Source of the DNA: Holophagales bacterium
Lineage (GTDB): Bacteria > Acidobacteriota > Thermoanaerobaculia > Multivoradales > Multivoraceae
Length of the DNA: 64,000 nucleotides
Reading direction: 5' to 3'
Assembly: GCA_009837885.1 (NCBI GenBank)
Contig: VXSP01000043.1
Span: forward strand, 101,898 to 165,897
In this document: piece after piece, positions 29,368 through 37,974 of the stretch
Layout of the letters: each line of letters begins with the position of its first letter
Position numbering within the stretch: position 1 is the first letter of the stretch
The notes under the pieces: generated by a model
Database searches by the model: none
Told to the model about the DNA's origin: nothing
The model's input: the letters and a program-made list of their open reading frames with translations, nothing else
Made by a program: the position numbers and the translations under genes

Positions 29368-30645
29368 GTGCTGCCGACGGCGCCCGACTCGATCCTGGCC
29401 GACTATCACGAACTCCTGAACCTCGCGGGCTACCGCGAAGTGATCGATCCGTCGGTCGACACGGCGCTCAAGATCAACATCTCCTGGCACTTCTTCTATC
29501 CCGGCAGCTCGACCACGCCCTGGCAACTCGAAGGGGTGGTACGGGCGATGGAGAAGGACGGCTACGACCCGGCCTTGATTCATGGCTGCCACAACCGGAC
29601 CGTGGTCATCGACGCCCGCCTGGGCGAGCGGGAGAACAAGCAGATCGACGTCGTCGAGGCGCACGGCCTGCGCAACGTCCACCTCTACGAGGAGGGCGAG
29701 GAGTGGCTGCCGGTCCGGGAGGCCGTAGGCGACCTCGCCTCGCGGTTCCTGTGCCTGAACGATGTCTACCCGCAGGGCTTTCACATTCCGGCGCGGTTCG
29801 TGGGCGAGAACATCATTCACTTGCCGACGGTCAAGACCCACGTCTTCACGACCACGACCGGGGCGATGAAGAACGCGTTCGGCGGGCTCCTCAACGAGCG
29901 CCGGCACTGGACCCACCCGGTCATCCACGAGACCCTGGTCGACCTGCTGATGATTCAGCAGCACATCCACCGGGGCGTGTTCGCGGCCATGGACGGCACC
30001 TTCGCCGGCGACGGCCCGGGACCGCGCTGCATGATCCCGCGCGTGGGCAATGTGATTCTGGCCAGCGCGGACCAGGTGGCGATCGACGCCGTGGCCGCGA
30101 AGCTGATGGGCTTCGACCCGCTGTCGATCCGCTACATCCGCCTCGCGCACGATTTCGGGCTCGGTTGCGGCGATCCGCGAGACATCGAGATCGTGGGCGA
30201 TCCGGCGGTCGCTGGCAAGAGCTGGGACTTCGTCGGTCCCTTCCGGAAGATGACTTTCGCCGCGAGGATGCAGCACAAGATCTACTGGGGACCGCTGCGG
30301 CGACCGGTCGAGTGGTCGCTGCGCACTTTTCTCGCCCCCTGGGCGTATCTGGCGAGCGTCCTCTACCACGACTCCTTCTGGTATCCGTACAAGGCGAAAC
30401 GGCAGATGGCTGAGGCTCTGGCGAGCCCCTGGGGGCGTCTGTTCGCCGGCTGGGAGCAGGCCCGTACGGACGGGCGCGGCTATTCGGAGATCGCCGCCCG
30501 GCCGGCGGTGGCGTTCCGGACCGGCTGGCGGGCCTTCCTGACCTCGCTTCGCATTCTCTGGACCTGTCTGCGGGAAGCGCCTGAAGTCGCCATGCGTCTG
30601 AGCCGGCGCTCGGGCGCTGCCGGCGTTCGCGGTTCGGGCTCCTGA
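29368..30645 (+). CDS. DUF362 domain protein
   Basis: DUF362 proteins are a widespread, poorly understood family, some of which bind iron-sulfur clusters. The 425-residue product has the family-like stretches '[20 protein letters not shown]', '[21 protein letters not shown]' (about 152-172), '[15 protein letters not shown]' and '[20 protein letters not shown]' (about 229-248). There is no ferredoxin-like cysteine cluster. The C-terminal 100 residues contain aromatic and basic segments but no obvious signal peptide is at the start. The start is GTG 29368. It is followed by an O-antigen-ligase-like gene 11 bases later. The biochemical role is unknown. Confidence 0.8.
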   Translation: MLPTAPDSILADYHELLNLAGYREVIDPSVDTALKINISWHFFYPGSSTTPWQLEGVVRAMEKDGYDPALIHGCHNRTVVIDARLGERENKQIDVVEAHGLRNVHLYEEGEEWLPVREAVGDLASRFLCLNDVYPQGFHIPARFVGENIIHLPTVKTHVFTTTTGAMKNAFGGLLNERRHWTHPVIHETLVDLLMIQQHIHRGVFAAMDGTFAGDGPGPRCMIPRVGNVILASADQVAIDAVAAKLMGFDPLSIRYIRLAHDFGLGCGDPRDIEIVGDPAVAGKSWDFVGPFRKMTFAARMQHKIYWGPLRRPVEWSLRTFLAPWAYLASVLYHDSFWYPYKAKRQMAEALASPWGRLFAGWEQARTDGRGYSEIAARPAVAFRTGWRAFLTSLRILWTCLREAPEVAMRLSRRSGAAGVRGSGS

Positions 30646-30656
30646 GCGCCAGTTCA

Positions 30657-32732
30657 ATGCCCGGCCGGCGGTGGCAGGAGACCGGCGCCGCCCTCGCCGT
30701 CGTGTCGGCCCTGGCGGTGATCCTGTTCCACGCCGGGACGTTCCACCACGGGGCCACCGCTCTCTCCCTGGCCGTCGGCGCCGTTCTGCTGCTCGTGTTC
30801 GCGTTGCCGGGCCAGGCGTCGTTTCTGGATCCGCTGGCGCTTCGGCAAAGCGGGTCGCCGTGGTGGCCGGCGCTTCTCGGCGCTCTCTGGTTCTCCGTAC
30901 TGGCGAGCTGGATCCAGTCACCGGTAAGCCGCGCCGGCGAGGCGATCGTCATCTTCCTCCTGCCCGCGGCCTGGGCGGCGGCCGGAATCGGGCGTCTCCT
31001 TGGCTCGGATGCGGCAGTTCGCCGGGCTCTGGCCGGCTGCGCCGTGGTTGGCGTTTCGGCGTCGACGTGGGCGCTGGCCATGCAGCCGCTTCACGAACAG
31101 GGCCGGGCAGCCTTGCCGATCGGTCACCACAACCAGTTGGCGCTGGTACTGGTGGCGATTCTGCCGCCCGCGGTGCTCGGCGCCTGGCGGGCCGCCGGAC
31201 CGGATCGGCGGAGGTTGCGCCAGGGTGCGGCGCTCTTCGTTGGCGCGGTCCTGGTCTGGACGCTGGCCGCCACCGGTTCGATGTCCGGGTTGGCGGCGCT
31301 GGTCGTGCAGGCGGTGGGGGCCGCGGCGTGGATCCTCTGGCGGAGCAAGGGGAGACGGTTGCTCGTCCCGCTCGCTGCGTTGCTGGCTCTGGCCGCGGGA
31401 CTGGCGCTCGCGACAGCCTGGGCCGGTTCCCGACTCGACGTGCCGGGTCCAATCGGACGTCTGGGCGCGGTACTGCGCCTCGAGGACCCGTCGCTTCTTG
31501 CACGCCGCACCTACGCTGAGGCCGCGGTCTCCGGATTCACGGAGCGTCCGCTTCTCGGTTGGGGTCCGGGGTCCACGACCTGGACTCTGGCGAACCACTG
31601 GCGGCCGGCGCCGGGCGTGCATCCGCCGGGCGAAGTGGTGACTGATGCCCACAGTCTGCTGGCGCAGGCGCCGTACGAACTCGGGATTGTCGGTTCAGCC
31701 TTGCTGCTATTGCTGGCAGCGCGCTACGGCCGGGTTCGCTGGGGCGAGCTGAGCGATCCCCGCGCGCGGGATCCGGAACTCCTGGCTGCGGCGCTGCTCG
31801 GCCTGACGGGCGCCGGAGTCTGCCTGGCCTTCGGGGTCTTCGCCGTGGTGACGGCGGTTCCCGCCGTGCTGATTCTCAATCTGGGTCTGGCGGCGGCGGC
31901 GTGCACCGCCAGATCAGGCGCCGACGTTCCGGCAGGCCGCTGGCGGCAAGGGCTTCGGCTCGCCTTCTATCTCTGGCTGGTCGCCGCCGTGGGCTGGACC
32001 TGGCAGCGCACGTCGGCCGCTCGGGCGTACGAACTCGTGGTGGCCGCGGAGACGGCCGACGCCGTGGCGGCATCCGAGACGGCCGACCGCGATCCCTCGT
32101 TTCCCCTCTACCACGTCCGCCTCGATCCGTGGACCGCGGCCGAGGCCGCCGATGGTCTGGCGCCCCTCTGGCTGCTGGCCGGAGTCGATCAGACCGTGGA
32201 CGTCGACAGGCGGCGGCTAGCGCTCGAGCGGGCCTGTGACCTCGACCCGCTGTCGGCGCTGGCCCCGTTCGAACTCATGCTTCTCGAACGCGAAGCGGGC
32301 GCCGCGGCCACCGACCCGCAGGTGGCCGTGCGGGCCGCGCGCGCGATTCTGGCCGAGCCGTTGCTGCTGGCTGCGGCCGCCTTCGAGGGAGACCCGGATC
32401 TCAGGGCGGAGCTGCATCGCGAGATCCAGTCGTGGCCGGGACTCCCGCCGGGATGGCTGGCGGCGTTCGAGGAGTTGTGGTTCGGCCTCGACTGGTCGAA
32501 CGGCCACGAGGGCTCGCCCCGCGACGTCCTGTCGGTGGACGCCGATGGTCGGCCCGCGGTCTCGTTCAGCCTGTTCGTCTTCCGGCGTCAGCCCTGGCCG
32601 CTCTCGATCGGCGCCGTGCCGCTCCGGAGTCATCGCCTCGACTTCGTCGCGGCTCATGACCTCCCGGGAGTGACGCGATTGCCCGAGACCGCGCCGGGAC
32701 CGTTCTGGATCCGTCGCTGCGGCGTGGAATAG
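30657..32732 (+). CDS. O-antigen ligase/polymerase-like multipass membrane protein
   Basis: The 691-residue product has about ten to twelve membrane helices in its first 460 residues. It contains the '[16 protein letters not shown]' motif and the periplasmic '[24 protein letters not shown]' block (about 281-304) with '[17 protein letters not shown]' typical of the Wzy_C/RfaL superfamily, which joins glycan chains to lipid or polymer acceptors. The last 230 residues are soluble and helix-rich, including '[20 protein letters not shown]', a TPR-like stretch. No O-antigen gene cluster is around, so the glycan is unknown. It starts 11 bases after the DUF362 gene and ends 13 bases from the convergent GGDEF gene. 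Confidence 0.8.
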   Translation: MPGRRWQETGAALAVVSALAVILFHAGTFHHGATALSLAVGAVLLLVFALPGQASFLDPLALRQSGSPWWPALLGALWFSVLASWIQSPVSRAGEAIVIFLLPAAWAAAGIGRLLGSDAAVRRALAGCAVVGVSASTWALAMQPLHEQGRAALPIGHHNQLALVLVAILPPAVLGAWRAAGPDRRRLRQGAALFVGAVLVWTLAATGSMSGLAALVVQAVGAAAWILWRSKGRRLLVPLAALLALAAGLALATAWAGSRLDVPGPIGRLGAVLRLEDPSLLARRTYAEAAVSGFTERPLLGWGPGSTTWTLANHWRPAPGVHPPGEVVTDAHSLLAQAPYELGIVGSALLLLLAARYGRVRWGELSDPRARDPELLAAALLGLTGAGVCLAFGVFAVVTAVPAVLILNLGLAAAACTARSGADVPAGRWRQGLRLAFYLWLVAAVGWTWQRTSAARAYELVVAAETADAVAASETADRDPSFPLYHVRLDPWTAAEAADGLAPLWLLAGVDQTVDVDRRRLALERACDLDPLSALAPFELMLLEREAGAAATDPQVAVRAARAILAEPLLLAAAAFEGDPDLRAELHREIQSWPGLPPGWLAAFEELWFGLDWSNGHEGSPRDVLSVDADGRPAVSFSLFVFRRQPWPLSIGAVPLRSHRLDFVAAHDLPGVTRLPETAPGPFWIRRCGVE

Positions 32733-32745
32733 CTGGGTGCGTGGG

Positions 32746-33402
32746 TCACAAGACCCGTGCACTGAATGCGGTGGCGGCATGGGTGTCGGCCGCCGCTACG
32801 CGGTTGCGGCCGGCATGTTTGGCCTGGTACATCGCGTCGTCGGCCAATCGCAGCAGACGGGTAGCGGCGCCCTCCCCGGCCGCTTCGGCGGAGTCTCCGG
32901 AAGAAGCCGGCCGGACCGAGGCGACTCCGATCGAACAGGTCACTCGGACCAGGGGGCGGCGCTCCGGCGGCTCGCCGCCTGCGAAGATGATGGCTGCGAG
33001 GGTCGCCCGGAGACGCTCTGCGTTGTCGAGGCACTCGTCGACATCGGCGCCGGGAAGGACGACGACGAACTCGTCGCCACCGTATCGAGCTGCGAAACCC
33101 CTCGCCTTCTTGGCGGTTTCGTCGATGAACCCGGCGACTTGGCCAAGTACCCGGCTGCCGGTGACATGGCCGTGGCGGTCGTTCACGTTCTTGAAGTGGT
33201 CCAGGTCGATGAACAGCAGGCCGATGGGGGCGCCGGCGCGTTCCGCCGCCTCGACCGCGTCGGTCAGCGCACGGTGCATTGCACGGTCGTCGAGCAGGCC
33301 GGTGAGGCTGTCGCGGTGCCGGTCACAGGCGCCTGGGAGGCTCACGACTTCGCGGAGAGCGGCCGCGGCTCTTGCCGCGAACTCATCCGTGGAGTTCTTC
33401 AT
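32746..33402 (-). CDS. GGDEF-domain protein, probable diguanylate cyclase
   Basis: GGDEF domains make cyclic di-GMP from two GTP. The 218-residue product consists almost wholly of that domain: 'RDSLTGLLDDRAMHRAL', 'GLLFIDLDHFKNVNDRHGH', an intact GGDEF signature at residues 108-112, and 'ADDAMYQAKHAGRNRV'. The expected RxxD inhibitory site five residues before GGDEF is missing, so product feedback at that site is unlikely. The start chosen is the ATG at 33402, because the open frame upstream to 33525 does not look like protein. A short N-terminal helix may be the only input region. Confidence 0.88.
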   Translation of the reverse strand: MKNSTDEFAARAAAALREVVSLPGACDRHRDSLTGLLDDRAMHRALTDAVEAAERAGAPIGLLFIDLDHFKNVNDRHGHVTGSRVLGQVAGFIDETAKKARGFAARYGGDEFVVVLPGADVDECLDNAERLRATLAAIIFAGGEPPERRPLVRVTCSIGVASVRPASSGDSAEAAGEGAATRLLRLADDAMYQAKHAGRNRVAAADTHAATAFSARVL

Positions 33403-33486
33403 GATGCTGCTCTTCCGCCGGGTCACGGGATGAGATCTTATGGCGAGTTCATCGCGGCAGTACTGGCCTTCAGGCCCGAAACGGAA

Positions 33487-33519
33487 ACCGCCCTCTCCGG
33501 CAAGACCGGAGAGGGCGGT
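33487..33519 (-). terminator. Intrinsic terminator of the 33552-34524 operon
   Basis: Arms 33487-33500 and 33506-33519 form a perfect 14-bp stem with a 5-base loop. Read on the minus strand, the stem is followed by TTTCCGTTT, a partial U tract. It lies 33 bases after the stop of the small membrane protein gene, which fits a factor-independent terminator. Confidence 0.75.
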
Positions 33520-33551
33520 AGTCACCGCTGTCGGTAGGGCCTTGCGTGCCG

Positions 33552-33791
33552 TTACCCCAGACCTGCGCGGACAGCGTCGGGTCTGCTCCTGTCTCGCTGA
33601 GACAGGCTGGCCTGCCGAGTACGGCGTTCATCCCGCAGTGCCTTCCACGCATCCACGACGAGCTTTCCTGTGATCACAGCCAGCGCGCCGAACGCGAGCA
33701 GCGAAGCCGTCGCAAAGACCATGAAGGTCGTAGTCACCTGGTGAGCCCCATCGGCGTTACTCGCCAGCCACTCAAAGAAGTTACTCAGCAT
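33552..33791 (-). CDS. Small single-span membrane protein of unknown function
   Basis: The 79-residue product has one strong membrane segment, about residues 20-46 ('TTTFMVFATASLLAFG...VITGKL'), a short N-terminal part and a basic, Arg/Asp/Ser-rich tail. AAGGAG lies 9 bases before its ATG, strong support for translation. It is the second gene of a compact unit: cysteine-rich secreted protein, then this protein, then a terminator at 33487-33519. I do not recognise the family. The one-helix-plus-basic-tail layout would fit a small partner or anchor, but that is inference. Confidence 0.7.
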   Translation of the reverse strand: MLSNFFEWLASNADGAHQVTTTFMVFATASLLAFGALAVITGKLVVDAWKALRDERRTRQASLSQRDRSRPDAVRAGLG

Positions 33792-33846
33792 CTTGGCTCT
33801 CCTTCACGTCGTTGGAAGTCTGGAGCGCGCGGCATTGAGCCGCCCG

Positions 33847-34524
33847 TCAGTAGGCTATGGGATCTTCTCCCTTGCACCTCGCGTAGCGCCGCTGTGAGGC
33901 TCGCATACAGCCATCCAACAACTCGCGACACCAGCTGAAGTTGGGGCTACCTCCAGGTGCCGGCTGCGTACATTCGTTGTAGCTCATCCAGCAACGGTGG
34001 ATGTCCGACAGGTAGTCCATCGTACATCCCCACCAGCCGGTCGGCATGACCTGCTTGGACAGTTCCTCGGCTTCACCGTTGGAGAATGCGGTACCGACCT
34101 TGAGTCCCGGACGGGCTGCAGGCGACACGCCCCTCTCGATCTGCCCCGTCTGTAACAGGTCTGCGCCCGTCGTTAGCAACACGAGGCCTTCGACCCTCAG
34201 CTGAGGTACGCGCCTCTTCAGGTAGTCGAGCATGTCCTCCGGAGCTTCTGACTCCGGAGGAAGCTCAACGGCTCTGAGGTCGTCCTGGGGGCCACCCGCG
34301 GAGGCCATCGGCATCAGCCCTTCCAGGAAGGAGGCGTCGCCGTTGTTGAAGGCCGTTTCGGCGCGGTAGAGCAAATCGCCGACGAGAGCGTCGCGCGTCT
34401 CCGACGAATCCGGAGCGGCGGTGACTGGTGCCTGTGCGACCGCCAAGGGTCCAGATAGGGCGACCAGCAGTGACAAGAAAAGCCCGCTCAACAGCGGGCC
34501 GCGGAACCAACGGTTGTTCCTCAT
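33847..34524 (-). CDS. Secreted cysteine-rich protein of unknown function
   Basis: The 225-residue product has a clear signal peptide (basic start, hydrophobic core about residues 10-28, cleavage near 'AVAQ-AP'). The middle part is acidic and contains 'AETAFNNGDASFLEGLMP'. The last 60 residues hold six cysteines ('GWWGCTMD', 'DIHRCWMSYNECTQ', 'SWCRELLDGCMRA', 'RYARCKG'), which probably form three disulfides after export. I do not recognise the family. The gene has its own promoter-like site (34573-34600) and a striking self-complementary repeat over its ribosome site (34525-34559). Confidence 0.75.
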   Translation of the reverse strand: MRNNRWFRGPLLSGLFLSLLVALSGPLAVAQAPVTAAPDSSETRDALVGDLLYRAETAFNNGDASFLEGLMPMASAGGPQDDLRAVELPPESEAPEDMLDYLKRRVPQLRVEGLVLLTTGADLLQTGQIERGVSPAARPGLKVGTAFSNGEAEELSKQVMPTGWWGCTMDYLSDIHRCWMSYNECTQPAPGGSPNFSWCRELLDGCMRASQRRYARCKGEDPIAY

Positions 34525-34559
34525 TGGAGGACCTCCTGATTGTGGAGGACCTCCTGATT
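34525..34559 (-). repeat. Duplicated, self-complementary Shine-Dalgarno repeat
   Basis: Two identical 17-base copies (34525-34541 and 34543-34559) lie directly before the ATG at 34524. On the minus strand each reads AATCAGGAGGTCCTCCA. The GGAGGTCCTCC cores pair with each other as two 5-bp stems with a central U-U mismatch and a 7-base loop. Formation of this hairpin would hide both GGAGG sites; the inner one is 7 bases from the start codon. Confidence 0.8.
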
Positions 34560-34572
34560 ATGGGTGCGGGCG

Positions 34573-34600
34573 AGCTTAGCAGGCCCGTCAATCGCGTCAA
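34573..34600 (-). promoter_or_regulatory. Promoter-like site for the secreted-protein operon
   Basis: On the minus strand, TTGACG (34595-34600) and TAAGCT (34573-34578) are 16 bases apart. They lie about 50 bases before the ATG at 34524, just after the end of the molybdopterin oxidoreductase gene. Initiation here would give a leader holding the self-complementary repeat. Confidence 0.55.
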
Positions 34601-34625
34601 CCGCGAGAGCTGCTCAAACCGTTGT

Positions 34626-37001
34626 TCAGCGAGAGGTATCGTGCGCTGGGGGCGTCAATCGACTTGGAGATGTATCGTGCGGACCGGCATCGGCGATTCG
34701 CTCCAGGCGCGCCGGAACGCTCTTGTGCCACGGCGTGCCGGCGATCGGGTCGCGGTCCGTGACGCTCGTCAGTTCGTTGGGCGCGACGCCGTCACTCTCG
34801 CGCTCGCCGGCCTCGTCCGGATAATCCAGTCCGAGGCCGTTGGGTAGAGAGATGTGCCCCGTCTGCATCCGGTCGCTGACCATGGCAGGGACTTCGGCGG
34901 CTCCGCGCGGAGTCACCAGCCGGACCCGGTCCCCGTCGGCGATCTCGAGCGCCGCGGCGTCGTCGGCGGACAGGGCCAGCGCCTCCTCCATCGCCTTCCG
35001 GCGCCAGGCCGGGTCGCGGTAGATCGTGTTCGCGGTGTAGGAACGCCGTTCGCCCGCGGAGAGCACGAGCGGGAAAGCAGCGCTGGTGATGCCGGGACCG
35101 GCCTCGACGACGAGCTCCTCGACCGCGCCGAATAGCTCCGGGATCGCGAGCTGGAGGCGCCCGTTCGCCGTCCCTACGCGCTGCCAGGAGACCTCGGGCG
35201 AGTCGCTGGAGAAGACGAGGCCGGTCGGGCTGTCGACGATCGCGTCGAAGAGTGCCTCGCCGAGCGCAGGCCCCTCGCCTTCGATGCCGGCGCGCCGGAT
35301 CGAGTCGCCGAAACGGTGCGCGCAGATGTGGGCGGCGCTCCACAGCGCCGCGGCGGACTCGAGGCCGTCGGGCAGCGTCTCGCCCAGGGTGCGGTAGAGG
35401 AGCGCGGGCGCGACGCCGGCGAGGCGCGGGTCGTTGCGGGTCGCGGCCTGGAAGGCGATCCCGAACGCTGCCCGGCCGCCGTCAAGCAGGGTCGCCCGGA
35501 GCTCGTCGACCTGGTTCTGCGAGTAGCCGCCCAGGGCTTCCGTGAGCCGGCAGTGGATCTCGGGCTCCGGCAGCGCCCCCGCCTTGTCGGTAGCCGGAGG
35601 ATCGAGCAGCGGCCGGCGCAGGAAGAAGGCGTTGTCCGGGAACTCGAAGTTGAAGAACACCGCCTCAGCCTTCTCGTACTGCGTGGTCGCCGGCAGGACG
35701 TAGTCGGCCAGGCGGGCGGTCTCGGTCATCGCGATGTCGATGACGACGACGCACTCGAGCGCCCGCAGCGCCTCGCGCATGGCACGGCTGTCCGCCAGCG
35801 AGTGCGCCGGGTTCGCGCTCTCGACGATCATCGCGCGGAAGCGCTTCGGGTGGTCGGTGACGATTTCCTCGGCGATCGCGTTGCACGGCACGAGGCCGGC
35901 GATGACCGGAGCGCCGGTCACCGGCGTCTTTCGGGGTCCTGCGGACCGCGAGGCGGTGATCGGCACCAGGGAGGTGGAGACGTTCTGGGCGCCCGTCTTG
36001 GCGAAGTTGCCGGTCAGCATCCAGATCAGCCGCTGCAGGTAGCTGACCAGGGTCGAGTGGCGGTTCATCTGCACGCCGAGGTCCTCGAACACGGCGACGC
36101 TTGAGGCGGTGGCGATGCGGCGCGTGGCGAGCCGGACCTGCTCCTCGGGCACGCCGCACGCGGCGCAGGCGGCGGCGACGTCGATCCGCTCCAGCCAGGG
36201 GCGCACGTCCTCGAAGCCGTCCGTGTGCCGGGCGATGAAGTCCGCGTCCGTCAGGTCCTCCTCCAGCAGGACGCCCAGCATCGCCGCGAGCAGCCAGGCG
36301 TCGGTGCCGGGCTTCACCTGGAGGAAGTTGTCGGCCAGGTCGGCGGTCTCGGAGCGCCGGACGTCGATGACGATGAGGCAGCGCTCCGGATCCTTCGAGA
36401 GCTCGCGCAGCGTGACCCGGGCACGCGGGATGCCGTGCGACTGCCACGGGTTCTTGCCCAGGAAGATGCCGACCTCGCAGCGGTGGAAGTCGCCGCGAGT
36501 GTGCGCGCCGACCATCTGGCCGGCGACCCACATCTCGCCCGTCTTCTCCTGCGCGAGCGCGTTGGACCGGTACACGGAGCCCAGCGTGCGCAGGGTGGAG
36601 CGGGCATAGAAGCCGGGCAGGTGATTCCCCTGGCCGCCGCCGCCGTAGTAGAAGATCGACTCGCCCCCGAACCGGTCACGCACCTCCGCGAGGCGTGCCG
36701 TCACCTCGCGAATCGCCGTGTCCCAGTCGACCTCCTCGAAGCTGCCGTCGGGGCGCCGGCGCAGCGGCGACAGAACGCGGTCACGGCTGTTCTGATAGTG
36801 GTTCAGGCGCCCGGCCTTCTGGCAGACGTAGCCCTTCGAGACCGGGTTCGCCCGATCCCCGCGCAAGCGCGCGAACTGCCGTCCGTCGTCGCCGCCCAAC
36901 TGGACCTCGATGCCGCAGTTGTTCTCGCACAGGATGCATGCGGTCGGCTCCCACGGGGGTGTCTGTTCCGGCTGGGGTTGTCGTTGGCTTCCTGGCTCCA
37001 T
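34626..37001 (-). CDS. Molybdopterin-dependent oxidoreductase with one iron-sulfur site, substrate unknown
   Basis: The 791-residue product belongs to the bis-MGD oxidoreductase superfamily (formate dehydrogenase, nitrate reductase and relatives). An N-terminal [4Fe-4S] motif has Cys22-x2-Cys25-x3-Cys29-x30-Cys60. 'VDWDTAIREVTARLAEV', 'IFLGKNPWQSHGIPRARV' and 'MLTGNFAKTGAQNVSTSLVP' mark the catalytic domain. The C-terminal 'HISLPNGLGLDYPDEAG' marks the molydopterin dinucleotide-binding domain. No Cys or Sec is apparent where the metal ligand is usually sought, and there is no twin-arginine signal, so it is likely cytoplasmic. The start is the ATG at 37001 with GAGGAG before it. No partner subunit is adjacent. 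Confidence 0.85.
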   Translation of the reverse strand: MEPGSQRQPQPEQTPPWEPTACILCENNCGIEVQLGGDDGRQFARLRGDRANPVSKGYVCQKAGRLNHYQNSRDRVLSPLRRRPDGSFEEVDWDTAIREVTARLAEVRDRFGGESIFYYGGGGQGNHLPGFYARSTLRTLGSVYRSNALAQEKTGEMWVAGQMVGAHTRGDFHRCEVGIFLGKNPWQSHGIPRARVTLRELSKDPERCLIVIDVRRSETADLADNFLQVKPGTDAWLLAAMLGVLLEEDLTDADFIARHTDGFEDVRPWLERIDVAAACAACGVPEEQVRLATRRIATASSVAVFEDLGVQMNRHSTLVSYLQRLIWMLTGNFAKTGAQNVSTSLVPITASRSAGPRKTPVTGAPVIAGLVPCNAIAEEIVTDHPKRFRAMIVESANPAHSLADSRAMREALRALECVVVIDIAMTETARLADYVLPATTQYEKAEAVFFNFEFPDNAFFLRRPLLDPPATDKAGALPEPEIHCRLTEALGGYSQNQVDELRATLLDGGRAAFGIAFQAATRNDPRLAGVAPALLYRTLGETLPDGLESAAALWSAAHICAHRFGDSIRRAGIEGEGPALGEALFDAIVDSPTGLVFSSDSPEVSWQRVGTANGRLQLAIPELFGAVEELVVEAGPGITSAAFPLVLSAGERRSYTANTIYRDPAWRRKAMEEALALSADDAAALEIADGDRVRLVTPRGAAEVPAMVSDRMQTGHISLPNGLGLDYPDEAGERESDGVAPNELTSVTDRDPIAGTPWHKSVPARLERIADAGPHDTSPSRLTPPAHDTSR

Positions 37002-37094
37002 GGCGGCTCCTCGACGGCGGGCGGAATTGCGCCGCGAATGCACCGGAGCTTATGCGGGAGCGCACGGTTGGCCGGGCTGCTACCGTGCAGGCCG

Positions 37095-37901
37095 GTGACT
37101 GCACCGGGCAAGAGCGATCCGCCGCTCCGCCGATCCCTCGGCCAGCATCACCTCCGCCGTGGGGAGTCGGCGGCTCCCGCGGTCGACTTCCTGGACGTAT
37201 CCGGCCGGACGGTGATCGAGATCGGTCCCGGTGGCGGCGTGCTGACGCGGCTGCTGCTGGAGCGGGGCGCGAGCCGCGTTCTTGCCTGCGAACTCGATCC
37301 TTCGTGGGCCTTCGCGTTGCGCCGGCGACTCGCGGACCGGCGGATCCGCCTCGCTGTCGGCGACGCCTGCGATCTCGGCTACGAGCGGGCGCCCGTCGCG
37401 GCCCGGATCGCCGGCAACCTGCCCTACAACGTCGCCACGCGGATCGTCTCCCGGGTGCTCGAGCGCGCCCCGACCGGCCTGCGCGCGGCCTTTCTGGTTC
37501 AGCGCGAGGTCGCGGACCGGTTGACGGCGGCGCCCGGCGACGGAGCCTACGGCGCGTTGACGGTGCTGACCCAGGCCCGTGCCGCCGCGCGCCGTCTGGC
37601 CGTCGTCATGCCGGGTAGCTTCGTGCCGCCGCCGGCGGTAACGAGCGCGTTTGTGGGCCTCGAACGGATCGCGTCCCCGATCCCGGAGGAGGAGTGGGCC
37701 GGCTTCAAGTCGTTGGTTCGAACCGCGTTCAGCCGCCGGCGCAAGACCCTGTTGAACAATCTGGTCGCGGTCATGGATCGGCCCGCGGCGGCCGCGGCGA
37801 TCTCGGACCTGGGCTTGCCTCCGAAGATCCGGGCAGAGGCCCTCGGCCTGGGAGAGTTCGTCGAGCTGTTTCGCGCCTCCGAGTCGCTCAAGCGAATATA
37901 G
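37095..37901 (+). CDS. ksgA: 16S rRNA dimethyladenosine transferase
   Basis: KsgA (RsmA) dimethylates two adjacent adenines near the 3' end of 16S rRNA. The 268-residue product has 'RRSLGQHHLRR', the SAM motif 'VIEIGPGGGVLTRLLLERGA' (about residues 37-56), 'ACELDPSWAFALRRRL', the catalytic 'GNLPYNVATRIV' and 'MPGSFVPPPAVTSAFV'. The GTG at 37095 is the best start, immediately before the conserved core; the frame is open upstream inside the divergent gene but not plausible. The leader region between it and the minus-strand gene is 93 bases. Confidence 0.93.
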   Translation: MTAPGKSDPPLRRSLGQHHLRRGESAAPAVDFLDVSGRTVIEIGPGGGVLTRLLLERGASRVLACELDPSWAFALRRRLADRRIRLAVGDACDLGYERAPVAARIAGNLPYNVATRIVSRVLERAPTGLRAAFLVQREVADRLTAAPGDGAYGALTVLTQARAAARRLAVVMPGSFVPPPAVTSAFVGLERIASPIPEEEWAGFKSLVRTAFSRRRKTLLNNLVAVMDRPAAAAAISDLGLPPKIRAEALGLGEFVELFRASESLKRI

Positions 37902-37921
37902 CCATATCCCGTTTTGTGGGC

Positions 37922-37927
37922 TACAAT
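37922..37927 (+). promoter_or_regulatory. Possible minus-10 element before ftsK
   Basis: TACAAT lies in an unusually AT-rich stretch 47 bases before the ftsK ATG. At the usual distance upstream there is only a weak minus-35 (TAGCCA at 37899-37904), so strength is uncertain. Confidence 0.45.
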
Positions 37928-37974
37928 CGCTAGCCCGTGCATGTTCCCGTCAACGCTTGGTGGGGAGGGCGTCG

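Noticed and set aside
34626..37043. Earlier start of the molybdoenzyme at 37043
   Set aside because: The ATG at 37001 has GAGGAG before it. The extra 14 residues are Arg-rich and lack a twin-arginine signal pattern.
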